NCBI RefSeq assembly: GCF_003415655.1
Contig: NZ_QRHC01000007.1
Coordinates: 124,001 to 188,000, forward strand
Length of the DNA stretch: 64,000 nucleotides
DNA from: Vibrio maerlii
GTDB taxonomy: Bacteria; Pseudomonadota; Gammaproteobacteria; Enterobacterales; Vibrionaceae
Reading direction: 5' to 3'
The position numbers and the translations under genes were made by a program. Below the pieces are notes generated by a model. The model had not been told where the DNA came from and ran no database searches. It saw nothing but the letters and a program-made list of their open reading frames with translations. Of this stretch, positions 36,831 to 44,953 are shown in pieces (within the stretch, counting starts at the first letter, position 1; each line of letters begins with the position of its first letter).

Positions 36831-38141
36831 ATGAATCGTTCTAAAACGCTTGGCCCGGTGATGATGTCACCAGCCATAGTCTTTGTCGTCTTATTCTTTC
36901 TATTGCCCGTCATCATGACCGCGGTTTTCTCGCTCACCAATATGAGCACGGCAACCGGCATTAGTAGTGGAACCTATCAAATATCACCGTCCGCATTACG
37001 AACGCTGAGCGCTGATTATGAAATGCCTAAACTTGCTGAATCATTGAAAGAATCTCGCTTTACCATTGATGAACAAGGCATTACGGCACTTGCCGATAGC
37101 AATCTTGATTCTCGCTTTGTCGAGCAGATGAAATCAAATCTGCTGGGCAAAACGTTCGATAATCGTCGCGAACTTACCCGAGAGATGCGTCAACTTTCTC
37201 ATAGCCCTAGGAGCCCGAGAGAGCTGAACCGAACCGCTGATGGATTTCAGCGCTCTGTGGGTACGACACGTTATTCAACCAAAGCCGATATGCTGAGTGC
37301 CGTCGAAGCGGCTGGCATCAGTCTAAACGAGAATGAATCAGAGGCCTTGCTTAAGGCATCTTATACCGGTTGGACCTGGACCACTGAAAACTATCAGCGC
37401 ATGACGTCGCTGCCAGATACAAAAACGGCATTAAGCAACACGCTGTTATATGTTTTCGCAACCTTATCACTATTCAACATCGGGTTTGCATTGGTGCTAG
37501 CACTGACTACGCACTATATGCCGAAAAAAATTGCCGGCTTTTACCGAGCAGTGTGGCTGTTACCTAGGATCACCCCACCAGTACTTTATGTTCTGCTGTG
37601 GAAATGGTTGGCGTGGGATACAGGCTTCATCTCAAACCTAGTGGCTCTATTTGGTGTCGCTCCTAAGAACTGGATGCTAGATACGCCAGCACACGCATGG
37701 ACCTTTGTTGTGTTAATCAACGGTTTTGTCGGAGCTTCAATGGGCATGCTTGTCTTGTCATCGGCCATTAATGCGATTCCAAAAAGCCACTTTTGGGCGA
37801 GTGAAGTCGATGGTGCGAGCCGTTTACAGCAAATTAGATACATCATCTTACCGCAGCTTCGTTGGCCAATTCTGTTTATGACCTGTTACCAGACTCTATC
37901 TCTACTCGCGTCGTTTGATTACATACTGCTGGCGACGGGTGGTGGACCAGGTGGTTCAACAGAGGTATGGGCACTTCGAGCCTTCCATACCGCGTTAAGC
38001 AACTATGCGGGCAACCTTCAATATGGCTACGGTGCTGCGCTGGCGATGGTACTGGTAGCGATTGGCATGATCATGTCGGTGGTTTATTTGAAACTGTTTG
38101 GTTTTAACAAGATGGTTGCAAAACCTCGCATTGAAATATAG
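36831..38141 (+). CDS. Sugar-type ABC transporter permease (MalF/UgpA class) with large insertion
   Basis: This 436-residue inner-membrane permease has a first helix (VMMSPAIVFVVLFFLLPV) and then a polar, helix-rich insertion from about residue 42 to 190 before the remaining helices. The C-terminal part is standard, with the EAA loop ASEVDGASRLQQIRYIILPQL near 322-342. MalF of E. coli also has a long periplasmic loop that contacts its binding protein, but this one sits right after the first helix and its sequence is unfamiliar to me. The partner permease follows after 8 bases. Confidence 0.85.
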   Translation: MNRSKTLGPVMMSPAIVFVVLFFLLPVIMTAVFSLTNMSTATGISSGTYQISPSALRTLSADYEMPKLAESLKESRFTIDEQGITALADSNLDSRFVEQMKSNLLGKTFDNRRELTREMRQLSHSPRSPRELNRTADGFQRSVGTTRYSTKADMLSAVEAAGISLNENESEALLKASYTGWTWTTENYQRMTSLPDTKTALSNTLLYVFATLSLFNIGFALVLALTTHYMPKKIAGFYRAVWLLPRITPPVLYVLLWKWLAWDTGFISNLVALFGVAPKNWMLDTPAHAWTFVVLINGFVGASMGMLVLSSAINAIPKSHFWASEVDGASRLQQIRYIILPQLRWPILFMTCYQTLSLLASFDYILLATGGGPGGSTEVWALRAFHTALSNYAGNLQYGYGAALAMVLVAIGMIMSVVYLKLFGFNKMVAKPRIEI

Positions 38142-38149
38142 GAACTAAA

Positions 38150-38974
38150 ATGTCAGATCTCACTAGAAGTCGTAAATCTGTCATCGCACTGGGGATATTG
38201 AGTGCTCCTTTGCTACTGATGTATCTCTATTTGATTATCGATACGTTTTCCAACACTGCCCCTGGTGATCTTTTGCCTTATGAGTTCACGTTAGAGCATT
38301 GGCGTTTCCTTTGGGAAGATATTCCGGGCAAACCCAATATTTGGGGGGTGACCTTCAATACCGTGCTGTTTTCGGTGATATCGACGCTATTAACGCTCTG
38401 CATTGCATCTACTGCTGCATATGCGTTATCTCGTCTAAATATTCCGCTACGTGGCTTTTTCTTAGGCGGGGTGATGGTGCTGCACTCATTTCCAACGGTC
38501 ACCTTGCTTATCGCTATTTTCCTGATCCTTCAATATGTTGGCCTTTATGACACATTGTTAGGGGTAATCATGGTGAAAGCCGCGCTTGAACTGCCATTTG
38601 GGATCTGGATTCTAAAAGGGTTTTATGACTCGGTTCCGTGGGAACTGGAGATGGCGGCCATGCAAGACGGTGCAAGCCGATTTATGGTGTGGCGCAAGAT
38701 TGTATTGCCTCAGGTTGGTTCAGCCATGACGGCGCTTGGTATCTTCTCTTTCCTCGCTAGCTGGAGTGAATTCATTCTTCCTCAGGTATTAGCACCAGGA
38801 AATGACGCTCAGGTATTGTCCGTCTATTTGGCAGGGCTTATTGCTGACGACAACAACTTCGACATGGCGATGTTTAAATCTGTAGGCCTGTTCTACGTAT
38901 TGCCAGTCATCATTTTATTCGCAATTTTCCAGAAACAACTCATGAATATGTACAGCGGAGGTAACAAAGGCTAA
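38150..38974 (+). CDS. Sugar-type ABC transporter permease (MalG/UgpE class)
   Basis: This 274-residue inner-membrane permease has about six helices and an EAA loop (EMAAMQDGASRFMVWRKIVL) near residues 167-186. It is the second membrane subunit of the importer. Its stop shares one base with the ATG of the ATPase gene (TAATG). Confidence 0.88.
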   Translation: MSDLTRSRKSVIALGILSAPLLLMYLYLIIDTFSNTAPGDLLPYEFTLEHWRFLWEDIPGKPNIWGVTFNTVLFSVISTLLTLCIASTAAYALSRLNIPLRGFFLGGVMVLHSFPTVTLLIAIFLILQYVGLYDTLLGVIMVKAALELPFGIWILKGFYDSVPWELEMAAMQDGASRFMVWRKIVLPQVGSAMTALGIFSFLASWSEFILPQVLAPGNDAQVLSVYLAGLIADDNNFDMAMFKSVGLFYVLPVIILFAIFQKQLMNMYSGGNKG

Positions 38975-40062
38975 TGGGTATTCAAATTAACAACTTCACT
39001 AAGACCTTTGGTGACACCACCGTGATCGATAACATGAATCTCTCTATTGGTTCGGGTGAGATGATTGCACTTCTTGGTCCATCTGGGTGTGGTAAATCGA
39101 CCACCTTATTTGCGATTAGTGGTATCCATCAAATCGATGGTGGCAGTATCGAGTTTGGCTCGCGTGATGTGACGAAACTGCCCCCACAACAAAGAAATGT
39201 TGGCGTTATCTTTCAGTCCTACGCCTTATATCCGCACATGACGGTTGAAGAGAACATCGCGTTTCCATTGATGATTCGCAAAGAGAGTAAAGCGGAGATA
39301 AAACGAAAAGTTACTGACATCGCAAAGCTGGTTCGCATTGATAACCTATTACACCGCAAACCAGCAGAACTGTCTGGTGGGCAGCAGCAACGTGTATCGT
39401 TGGCTCGTGCGATTGTGCGTAAGCCGGATGTACTTTTACTTGATGAACCGCTTGCCAACCTTGATGCCAAGTTACGTTTGGAAATGCGCTCTGAGATTCG
39501 TCGCATTCAACAAGAGACCGGCATCACCGCAGTGCTTGTGACTCACGATCAAGTTGAAGCAATGAGCATGTGTGATCGTATTGCCATTATGAATGGTGGA
39601 CGCATTGTGCAGGTTGATACGCCAACAGAAATGTACCACAACCCGGTGAACGAGTTTGTGGCTGGTTTCTTGGGCAACCCTCCAATCTCGTTTGTCGAGG
39701 GCGAGATTCAACAAGACACATTTATCAATGGTGTGGATGGTATTCAACTGGCCCTAGAAAGGGGGCACCTTGATAGTAACCAAGTGAAAGTTGGCTTGCG
39801 CCCAGAACACGTGATCTTAACGGAAGAGACGGGTGATACCAACTGTGCAACGGTCTGCTTTATTGAAAATCAAGGCCGAGAAAACCTTTACGACCTCAGG
39901 TTAGCAGACGGCAATGTTATCCGAACCATCCAGCCGGTTCGCGGTGACCTGAAGCTTGGTGACACGGTTCACTGGAGCATCGACTCTAGTCATATTCTAT
40001 TGTTCAATCAAGATGGAGAGCGCCTCTATGCTGCGTCAGCAACGCTTAAACAAGCTAGTTAA
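38974..40062 (+). CDS. Sugar-type ABC transporter ATP-binding protein (MalK/UgpC class)
   Basis: This 362-residue ATPase has Walker A GPSGCGKST, signature LSGGQQQRVSLARAI, Walker B VLLLDEPLANLD and switch His in LVTHDQVEAMSM. The C-terminal TOBE/OB domain (about 235-362; VKVGLRPEHVIL) is typical of MalK/UgpC, which energise sugar and glycerol-phosphate importers. The last 35 bases overlap the start of the phosphodiesterase gene. Confidence 0.9.
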   Translation: MGIQINNFTKTFGDTTVIDNMNLSIGSGEMIALLGPSGCGKSTTLFAISGIHQIDGGSIEFGSRDVTKLPPQQRNVGVIFQSYALYPHMTVEENIAFPLMIRKESKAEIKRKVTDIAKLVRIDNLLHRKPAELSGGQQQRVSLARAIVRKPDVLLLDEPLANLDAKLRLEMRSEIRRIQQETGITAVLVTHDQVEAMSMCDRIAIMNGGRIVQVDTPTEMYHNPVNEFVAGFLGNPPISFVEGEIQQDTFINGVDGIQLALERGHLDSNQVKVGLRPEHVILTEETGDTNCATVCFIENQGRENLYDLRLADGNVIRTIQPVRGDLKLGDTVHWSIDSSHILLFNQDGERLYAASATLKQAS

Positions 40063-41518
40063 ACAGTCTGATCACAAGCCGCTGTGTATTGCTCACCGCG
40101 GTGCAAGCGGCCATCGGCTTGAAAATACTCTTGAAGCCTTTGAGTACGCAGCCGATCTAGGTGCTGAAATGTGGGAGATTGATGTCCGTCTTACCGCCGA
40201 CGGTGTCTGTGTTATCAGTCATGATGACAACTTAATGCATACCGCTGGTGTCGATGTGACGATTTCAGAAGTGAGTTTCGAGGTGCTCAGTTCTTATCGT
40301 TTGTTCAATAACCAGAGCGTACCCACCTTTGAGCAAGTGCTCGATTTAGCGATGCAAACAGGAACTGGGCTTTATGTTGAACTTAAAGGTGAAGGGGCTG
40401 GTGCTGAGGTGCTCAAAACACTAGAACGCACGCCATATGATGAGGTGGCAATTGGTAGCTTTGTTGCAGAATGGGTCGCTGAAATGGATGAGGTGAATTG
40501 CCCATATCCGCTATCCGTTCTGGTAAGAGTCGGAGACTGTCCATTCGAGCAGGCTAAAAAGGCCAAAGCAGACATGATTCACCTATGCTGGGAGAGAGCA
40601 TCGGATACTCCTCATGAACTTTTAACAGATGAACTGCTTCAGACGGCAAAAGAACAACAGCTTCCTATTGTTATTTGGCATGAAGAGCGACCGTCAGAGA
40701 TTGAAAAATTGCTTCACATGCCCGTGATAGGCATTTGTTCCGATTTGCCGGAGCTGATTACGGGATACCACCCTCATCCAAGCAACCCAATTCAAATGGT
40801 TCTGCATCGAGGAGCCAATGATGTGGCTCCGGAGAATACCAAAATCGCAGCCGAAATCGGTTACCGAGCGGGTGCTAGTGTGATTGAGCTCGATCTGAAT
40901 ACGAGTAGCGATGGCGAACTTATGGTCATTCATGATCCAACTGCCGATAGAACGACTAATCTCATCGGAGAAGTCAGCGATATTTCTCGTGAACAGTTTG
41001 GGACTTGTGATGCAGGGACATGGTTTCATCCGAGCTTTTCAAAGCAATCCGTGTCGACATTTGGGGATTTTCTAGAGCTCGCAAAAGAGAATGACGGGGA
41101 GCTTTATGTCGAGTTAAAGCAAGCAAACGTTGGTCAAGTTATCGAAACTGGTCTCCAGCACAACGCACTGTCTCGTTGCTTCTTTTGGAGTTTCAACAAT
41201 GACTATATCCGAGAGCTAAAAACAGATTACCCAGACGCCGGCTTGATGTTAAGGCGCCAAGACTTTGATTCGTTTGAGGCACTGTTGGATTTTGCACACC
41301 CGGTGATCATTGAATACGACTACCTAATTGACGATTTGAGAGAGTTTTCACAGTGCCGAGATCACGGCATTAAATCGATGCTGCGTTATCCAGGTACCGA
41401 TCAAGGAGTGTGGGTTGAGCTGATTGGCAAACAGCCAGATATGGTCAATATCGATTTCCCTTTTGCTTTTGCAAAGGCATATGAGGCATGGAAGCAGAAG
41501 GAATCCTTCTTTGAATGA
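40028..41518 (+). CDS. Tandem double-domain glycerophosphodiester phosphodiesterase
   Basis: This 496-residue protein contains two complete GDPD domains in one chain. Domain one has HRGASGHRLENT (His23, Glu32), WEIDVRLTADG (Glu50, Asp52), SHDDN (His65) and VELKG (Glu118). Domain two has HRGANDVAPENT (His260, Glu269), IELDLN (Glu288, Asp290), IHDPT (His302) and VELKQ (Glu362). Both keep every catalytic and metal residue I can check. No signal peptide is seen, so it acts on imported substrate in the cytoplasm, releasing a phosphomonoester. The ATG at 40028 follows GGAG; one at 40013 is possible. It overlaps the ATPase gene by 35 bases and LacI by 8. Confidence 0.88.
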   Translation: MLRQQRLNKLVKQSDHKPLCIAHRGASGHRLENTLEAFEYAADLGAEMWEIDVRLTADGVCVISHDDNLMHTAGVDVTISEVSFEVLSSYRLFNNQSVPTFEQVLDLAMQTGTGLYVELKGEGAGAEVLKTLERTPYDEVAIGSFVAEWVAEMDEVNCPYPLSVLVRVGDCPFEQAKKAKADMIHLCWERASDTPHELLTDELLQTAKEQQLPIVIWHEERPSEIEKLLHMPVIGICSDLPELITGYHPHPSNPIQMVLHRGANDVAPENTKIAAEIGYRAGASVIELDLNTSSDGELMVIHDPTADRTTNLIGEVSDISREQFGTCDAGTWFHPSFSKQSVSTFGDFLELAKENDGELYVELKQANVGQVIETGLQHNALSRCFFWSFNNDYIRELKTDYPDAGLMLRRQDFDSFEALLDFAHPVIIEYDYLIDDLREFSQCRDHGIKSMLRYPGTDQGVWVELIGKQPDMVNIDFPFAFAKAYEAWKQKESFFE

Positions 41519-42515
41519 GCATAAAACCAAGAGTATTACCTCTGTCGATGTAGCGAAAGCGGCAGGAGTCTCACGTGCGGCGGTTTCTAGAACATTCTCA
41601 AATAATGGCTATGTCTCCCAAGAAACCAAGCAAAAGGTAATGGAAGCCGCGAATGTCCTGGGTTATCGCGTTAATCATCTAGCGCGTAGCTTAAACCGTC
41701 AGCGATCAGATTTGATAGGGTTGGTCGTTGCAGATATGGACAATCCGTTTCGCAGTCAGCAGGTGAGTGATTTAAGTGAAGCGATTCTGGCAACGAATCA
41801 CCGCCCATTGTTGATTCCTACCAAGAAAGGGCGCGATAGCTCTCAGGTCATTGATATGCTGCTGCATTACAACGTTTCAGGGGTGGTTATTACTTCCGAT
41901 ACACCCCCAGAGAGCATCTTTAAAATGTGCGCAGACAGCTCAGTGCCGGTAGTGCTTGTTAACAAGCAAGATACCCACGACAAGATTGATAGGGTTATCT
42001 GTGATAACCACAAAGGAATCGAATTACTGGTTTCGGCATTTTCTGATTCAGGCTGCGAAAGGGTAACGATGGTGAGCTCGAAGAAAGACTCATTCAGTAT
42101 CCGCAACCGCGAGCAAATGTTTTGCGAGCTAGCGGCCGAGCGAGGAATCAGCACCACGATACTGTACCCAGAGACACACTGCTATCAGGGCGGTTTAGCG
42201 GCTGCGGAGATGCTTACCTCAGAGAGTGTGGCGCCCGATGGCGTATTTTGTGCCAACGACTATTTAGCGCTCGGTGTCATTGATGGATTGAAAGAACGAC
42301 TTGGTAACGAGTGTATGGCACAAATCAAAGTCGCGGGGTTTGATGACATGCAGCAATCAAGTTGGAGTAGCTATCAGCTTACAACTGTTAAGCAATCGAC
42401 AGAAGAGATGGCTCAGCACTGTGTCGAGCTGCTACTGAGCAGAATTGAAGACCCGGATCAAACATCAAGAACACGAACGCTAGATGTCAGCTTAATAAAA
42501 CGAAAAACACTTTAA
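41511..42515 (+). CDS. LacI-family transcriptional regulator
   Basis: This 334-residue LacI-type repressor has the helix-turn-helix ITSVDVAKAAGVSRAAVSR, the hinge region and a periplasmic-binding-like ligand domain (DLIGLVVADMDNPF, VAGFDDMQQSSWSSYQLTTV). No ATG or GTG lies close to the family start. A TTG at 41511 with AAGGA upstream gives MNEHKTKSITSVDV, an ideal start, and overlaps the phosphodiesterase stop by 8 bases; ATGs further upstream add non-family residues. It probably represses the operon through the palindrome at 35356. Its stop overlaps the phosphatase ATG (TAATG). Confidence 0.85.
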   Translation: MNEHKTKSITSVDVAKAAGVSRAAVSRTFSNNGYVSQETKQKVMEAANVLGYRVNHLARSLNRQRSDLIGLVVADMDNPFRSQQVSDLSEAILATNHRPLLIPTKKGRDSSQVIDMLLHYNVSGVVITSDTPPESIFKMCADSSVPVVLVNKQDTHDKIDRVICDNHKGIELLVSAFSDSGCERVTMVSSKKDSFSIRNREQMFCELAAERGISTTILYPETHCYQGGLAAAEMLTSESVAPDGVFCANDYLALGVIDGLKERLGNECMAQIKVAGFDDMQQSSWSSYQLTTVKQSTEEMAQHCVELLLSRIEDPDQTSRTRTLDVSLIKRKTL

Positions 42516-43291
42516 TGAATCAAACAATGAATAACGATTTAGAACAGAAATACCACTTTGCTTGTGAACTGGCGAAGCAAGCTGGATTAATTGCCAAGGG
42601 TTATCAAAATCAATTGCTTGAAGGCAACTTAGCGATTGATGTAAAAGGTCATCAAGATTTTGTGAGTGATGCTGACCGAGAAACAGAGAAGTACATTCGA
42701 ACGCAGCTAGAATCTGCTTATCCTCAAGACGGTTTTTTAGGAGAAGAGAGCGGTGCGACGGATGAATATAGAACTGGCGTATGGGTGGTAGACCCCATTG
42801 ATGGCACAACGAACTTTTTAAGAAAACAATCGCTTTGGTGTGTGTCAATTGCCTACCTTGTCGAGGGTGAACCAGTAATTGGTGTTATCTATGACCCTAA
42901 TCTTGATGAGCTGTTTCATGCACGGAAGGGCGAAGGTGCATACCTCAATGGTAAACCAATGGAAGTTTATCAAGGTAGCGAAGCCGTTGTAGGGTTAGTG
43001 AACCTTGGCTACTCACCTAAAATGCCACTGGATAATTATTTAAGCACTATGCAGAGGCTGCTTGATAATGGGATTGAGCATCGCCGACATGGCTCTGCGG
43101 CTCTAGGTTTAGCGCATGTCGCCGCAGGGCGATTCGATGGGTATCGAGAAGACTTTATTAACGCTTGGGACATCATGGCAGGCGTTGTCATTCTTAGAGA
43201 AGCAAAGGCTGACGTGGCCACGAATCAAATTGAAGGTGGTTATACAATACAAGCCAGTATCCCTGCCATTACTGAGTTGCTTGCTGGTTAA
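42515..43291 (+). CDS. Inositol-monophosphatase-family phosphatase
   Basis: This 258-residue cytoplasmic phosphatase has the magnesium site of the family: GEESG (residues ~74-78), DPIDGTTNF (~92-100) and the C-terminal WDIMAG. Members remove phosphate from inositol-1-phosphate, histidinol phosphate, sugar phosphates or PAP. It is last in the operon with an importer and a double GDPD, so the natural substrate is the phosphomonoester freed by the GDPD. Agrobacterium acc operons pair a GDPD-like AccF and an IMPase-like AccG in the same way. Its stop lies 30 bases before a strong terminator. Confidence 0.87.
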   Translation: MNQTMNNDLEQKYHFACELAKQAGLIAKGYQNQLLEGNLAIDVKGHQDFVSDADRETEKYIRTQLESAYPQDGFLGEESGATDEYRTGVWVVDPIDGTTNFLRKQSLWCVSIAYLVEGEPVIGVIYDPNLDELFHARKGEGAYLNGKPMEVYQGSEAVVGLVNLGYSPKMPLDNYLSTMQRLLDNGIEHRRHGSAALGLAHVAAGRFDGYREDFINAWDIMAGVVILREAKADVATNQIEGGYTIQASIPAITELLAG

Positions 43292-43320
43292 GCGCAAAGC
43301 TAAAAAGCCTAATCTCGTTA

Positions 43321-43346
43321 GGGCTGGGTGCATCCCAGCCCTTTGT
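43321..43346. terminator. Terminator after the phosphatase gene
   Basis: GGGCTGGG and CCCAGCCC form a perfect 8-base stem with a 5-base loop, followed by TTTGTT. It sits between convergent genes. Confidence 0.72.
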
Positions 43347-43358
43347 TAACTGCTGGAT

Positions 43359-44267
43359 CTAAACTAGGTGCTTGCTGAAAAACGCAAGTGTGCGTTCCCA
43401 TGCCAGCGTAGCCTCTGATTCAGAGTAACGCCCCGTTGAATCATTATGAAAACCGTGATTAACCCCAGGGTACACATAAGCGGTGTACTCAGCTTCAATT
43501 TTTTTCAACTCAGCTTCATAGTCTGGCCATGTCGCATTCACTCGTTTGTCGTTTTCTGCAAATTGGATAAGCAGCGGACCTTTCACATTTTTTCTAAGCT
43601 CTTCCGCTGCTGGCGTACCATAGAATGGAACACCTGCGTCTAAGGTGTCAGGGATTGTCGCAGCGAGCATATTGACGATATAACCCCCATAACAGAAACC
43701 GACGGCGCCAAGCTTGCCATTGCTCTTTTCATGAGATCTTAGGAACAGCGCTGCAGCAATGAAGTCTTCCTCAAGCTTTTGCTTAGACATAGACTTTTGC
43801 ATTGCTCGTCCTTCATCATCATTACCAGGGTACCCACCCAGCGGATATAAGGCATCCGGTGCAAACGCAATAAAGCCTTTAGCTGCAAGTCGTCGTGCTA
43901 CATCTTTGATGTACGGGTTTAGACCTCTGTTCTCATGGACGACCAAAACTACGGGTGCAGGCCCTTCTAACTCTCGAGGGACAACTAAGTATCCCTGACA
44001 TTCACCATGCCCCTTGGGTGACGAGAAGGTTTCATAGGTCGCTTTGATAGATGGGTCATTGAAAGAGACTTGCTCTGCTAGCGCATAATTAGGAATAAGT
44101 GCTGAAGAGAGTGCGGTTGCGCTAAAGCCCAATACAGCAAGACTAGATAGGCGGGCCAGAAACTCTCGACGATCAATTAAGCCGTGAGCATACTCATCAT
44201 ACCAATCAAAGGCTTCTTGCGGGATAGCTCTATTTTGATCGGGTTGAGATTCGATTTTCTGGTTCAT
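43359..44267 (-). CDS. Dienelactone-hydrolase-family protein, Tat-exported (YghX-like)
   Basis: This 302-residue alpha/beta hydrolase has the nucleophile Cys in GFCYGGYIVN, the Asp in FAENDKRV and His in VNHGFHND. The N-terminus (IDRREFLARLSSLAVLGF, then LIPNYALAEQ) is a twin-arginine signal, so the folded protein goes to the periplasm. It resembles E. coli YghX, including the FDWYDEYAHGLIDRREFL stretch. The ATG at 44267 follows AAGGAAA. The substrate is unknown; dienelactone hydrolysis itself is not proven for this subgroup. Confidence 0.83.
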   Translation of the reverse strand: MNQKIESQPDQNRAIPQEAFDWYDEYAHGLIDRREFLARLSSLAVLGFSATALSSALIPNYALAEQVSFNDPSIKATYETFSSPKGHGECQGYLVVPRELEGPAPVVLVVHENRGLNPYIKDVARRLAAKGFIAFAPDALYPLGGYPGNDDEGRAMQKSMSKQKLEEDFIAAALFLRSHEKSNGKLGAVGFCYGGYIVNMLAATIPDTLDAGVPFYGTPAAEELRKNVKGPLLIQFAENDKRVNATWPDYEAELKKIEAEYTAYVYPGVNHGFHNDSTGRYSESEATLAWERTLAFFSKHLV

Positions 44268-44444
44268 AACATTTCCTTGTTTCAGACGTTCTGTTGTAAG
44301 ACCACTTAACAATAGTAAAAAAACCGCCACATTTGAACTATTGTTCAGTTAAGTTTTTATTATGCAATCAAAATTGTTTTAAGTGACTATGCAGGCATGA
44401 CTTTTTCGATTGGATTGGATATGAGTTAAGGCTTAACTGATGGT

Positions 44445-44939
44445 TTAGCTAGAAATAAGGGAAATACCACCCTCAATACAAACTGACTTACATTCACCAC
44501 ACCCATCACACAATTCTTTGTTGAACGCGGGTTGCTGAGCTTCTAAGTTAATCGCTTTGTTCTTGCACACAGTTAAACACATGCCACAACCATCGTGTTT
44601 GTTGCTGCATTTACCCGTTGATTGGGGTTTGAAGTTTAAGTGATGTGTTCGATTTTCGGATAGTGCTTGTGGGTCACATACCTCCACGCAATCGAAACAA
44701 CGATTACAGAATGAATAGTCGAGATCAACTCGCGCTTTCCCCTGCTTGTTTAAGTAGATAATTTGATTAGGGCAGGTAGCGACGCAGAGTCCACAGCCAT
44801 TACAAATACTGTCGAATGTTTGAGGTTCAATTGCCTTTGGTGGTAAGGGAAGGAGAGTCGTAGTGTTGTTGGCTTTCTTGCGACTAAACAAAGACAAAAC
44901 ATCTCGGCGAGTCACTTGGTGCGATTCCATTTTCCTCAT
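44445..44939 (-). CDS. NapF-like ferredoxin-type protein
   Basis: This 164-residue protein carries clusters of cysteines for several 4Fe-4S centres: CNGCGLCVATCP, CNRCFDCVEVC, CGMCLTVC and CDGCGECKSVC. Length and layout equal E. coli NapF (164), which helps mature molybdoenzymes. The start at 44939 has GGAAGGG; an ATG 9 bases later is possible. It lies 14 bases after the remnant of the DMSO reductase gene and was probably its accessory. With that enzyme broken, its present role is unclear. Confidence 0.85.
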   Translation of the reverse strand: MRKMESHQVTRRDVLSLFSRKKANNTTTLLPLPPKAIEPQTFDSICNGCGLCVATCPNQIIYLNKQGKARVDLDYSFCNRCFDCVEVCDPQALSENRTHHLNFKPQSTGKCSNKHDGCGMCLTVCKNKAINLEAQQPAFNKELCDGCGECKSVCIEGGISLISS

Positions 44940-44953
44940 CGATCCCTTCCACC

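Noticed and set aside
42492..42848. Long open frames on the strand opposite the LacI and phosphatase genes, and similar antisense frames across the window
   Set aside because: They lie wholly within well-supported genes on the other strand, lack ribosome sites and show no known motifs.
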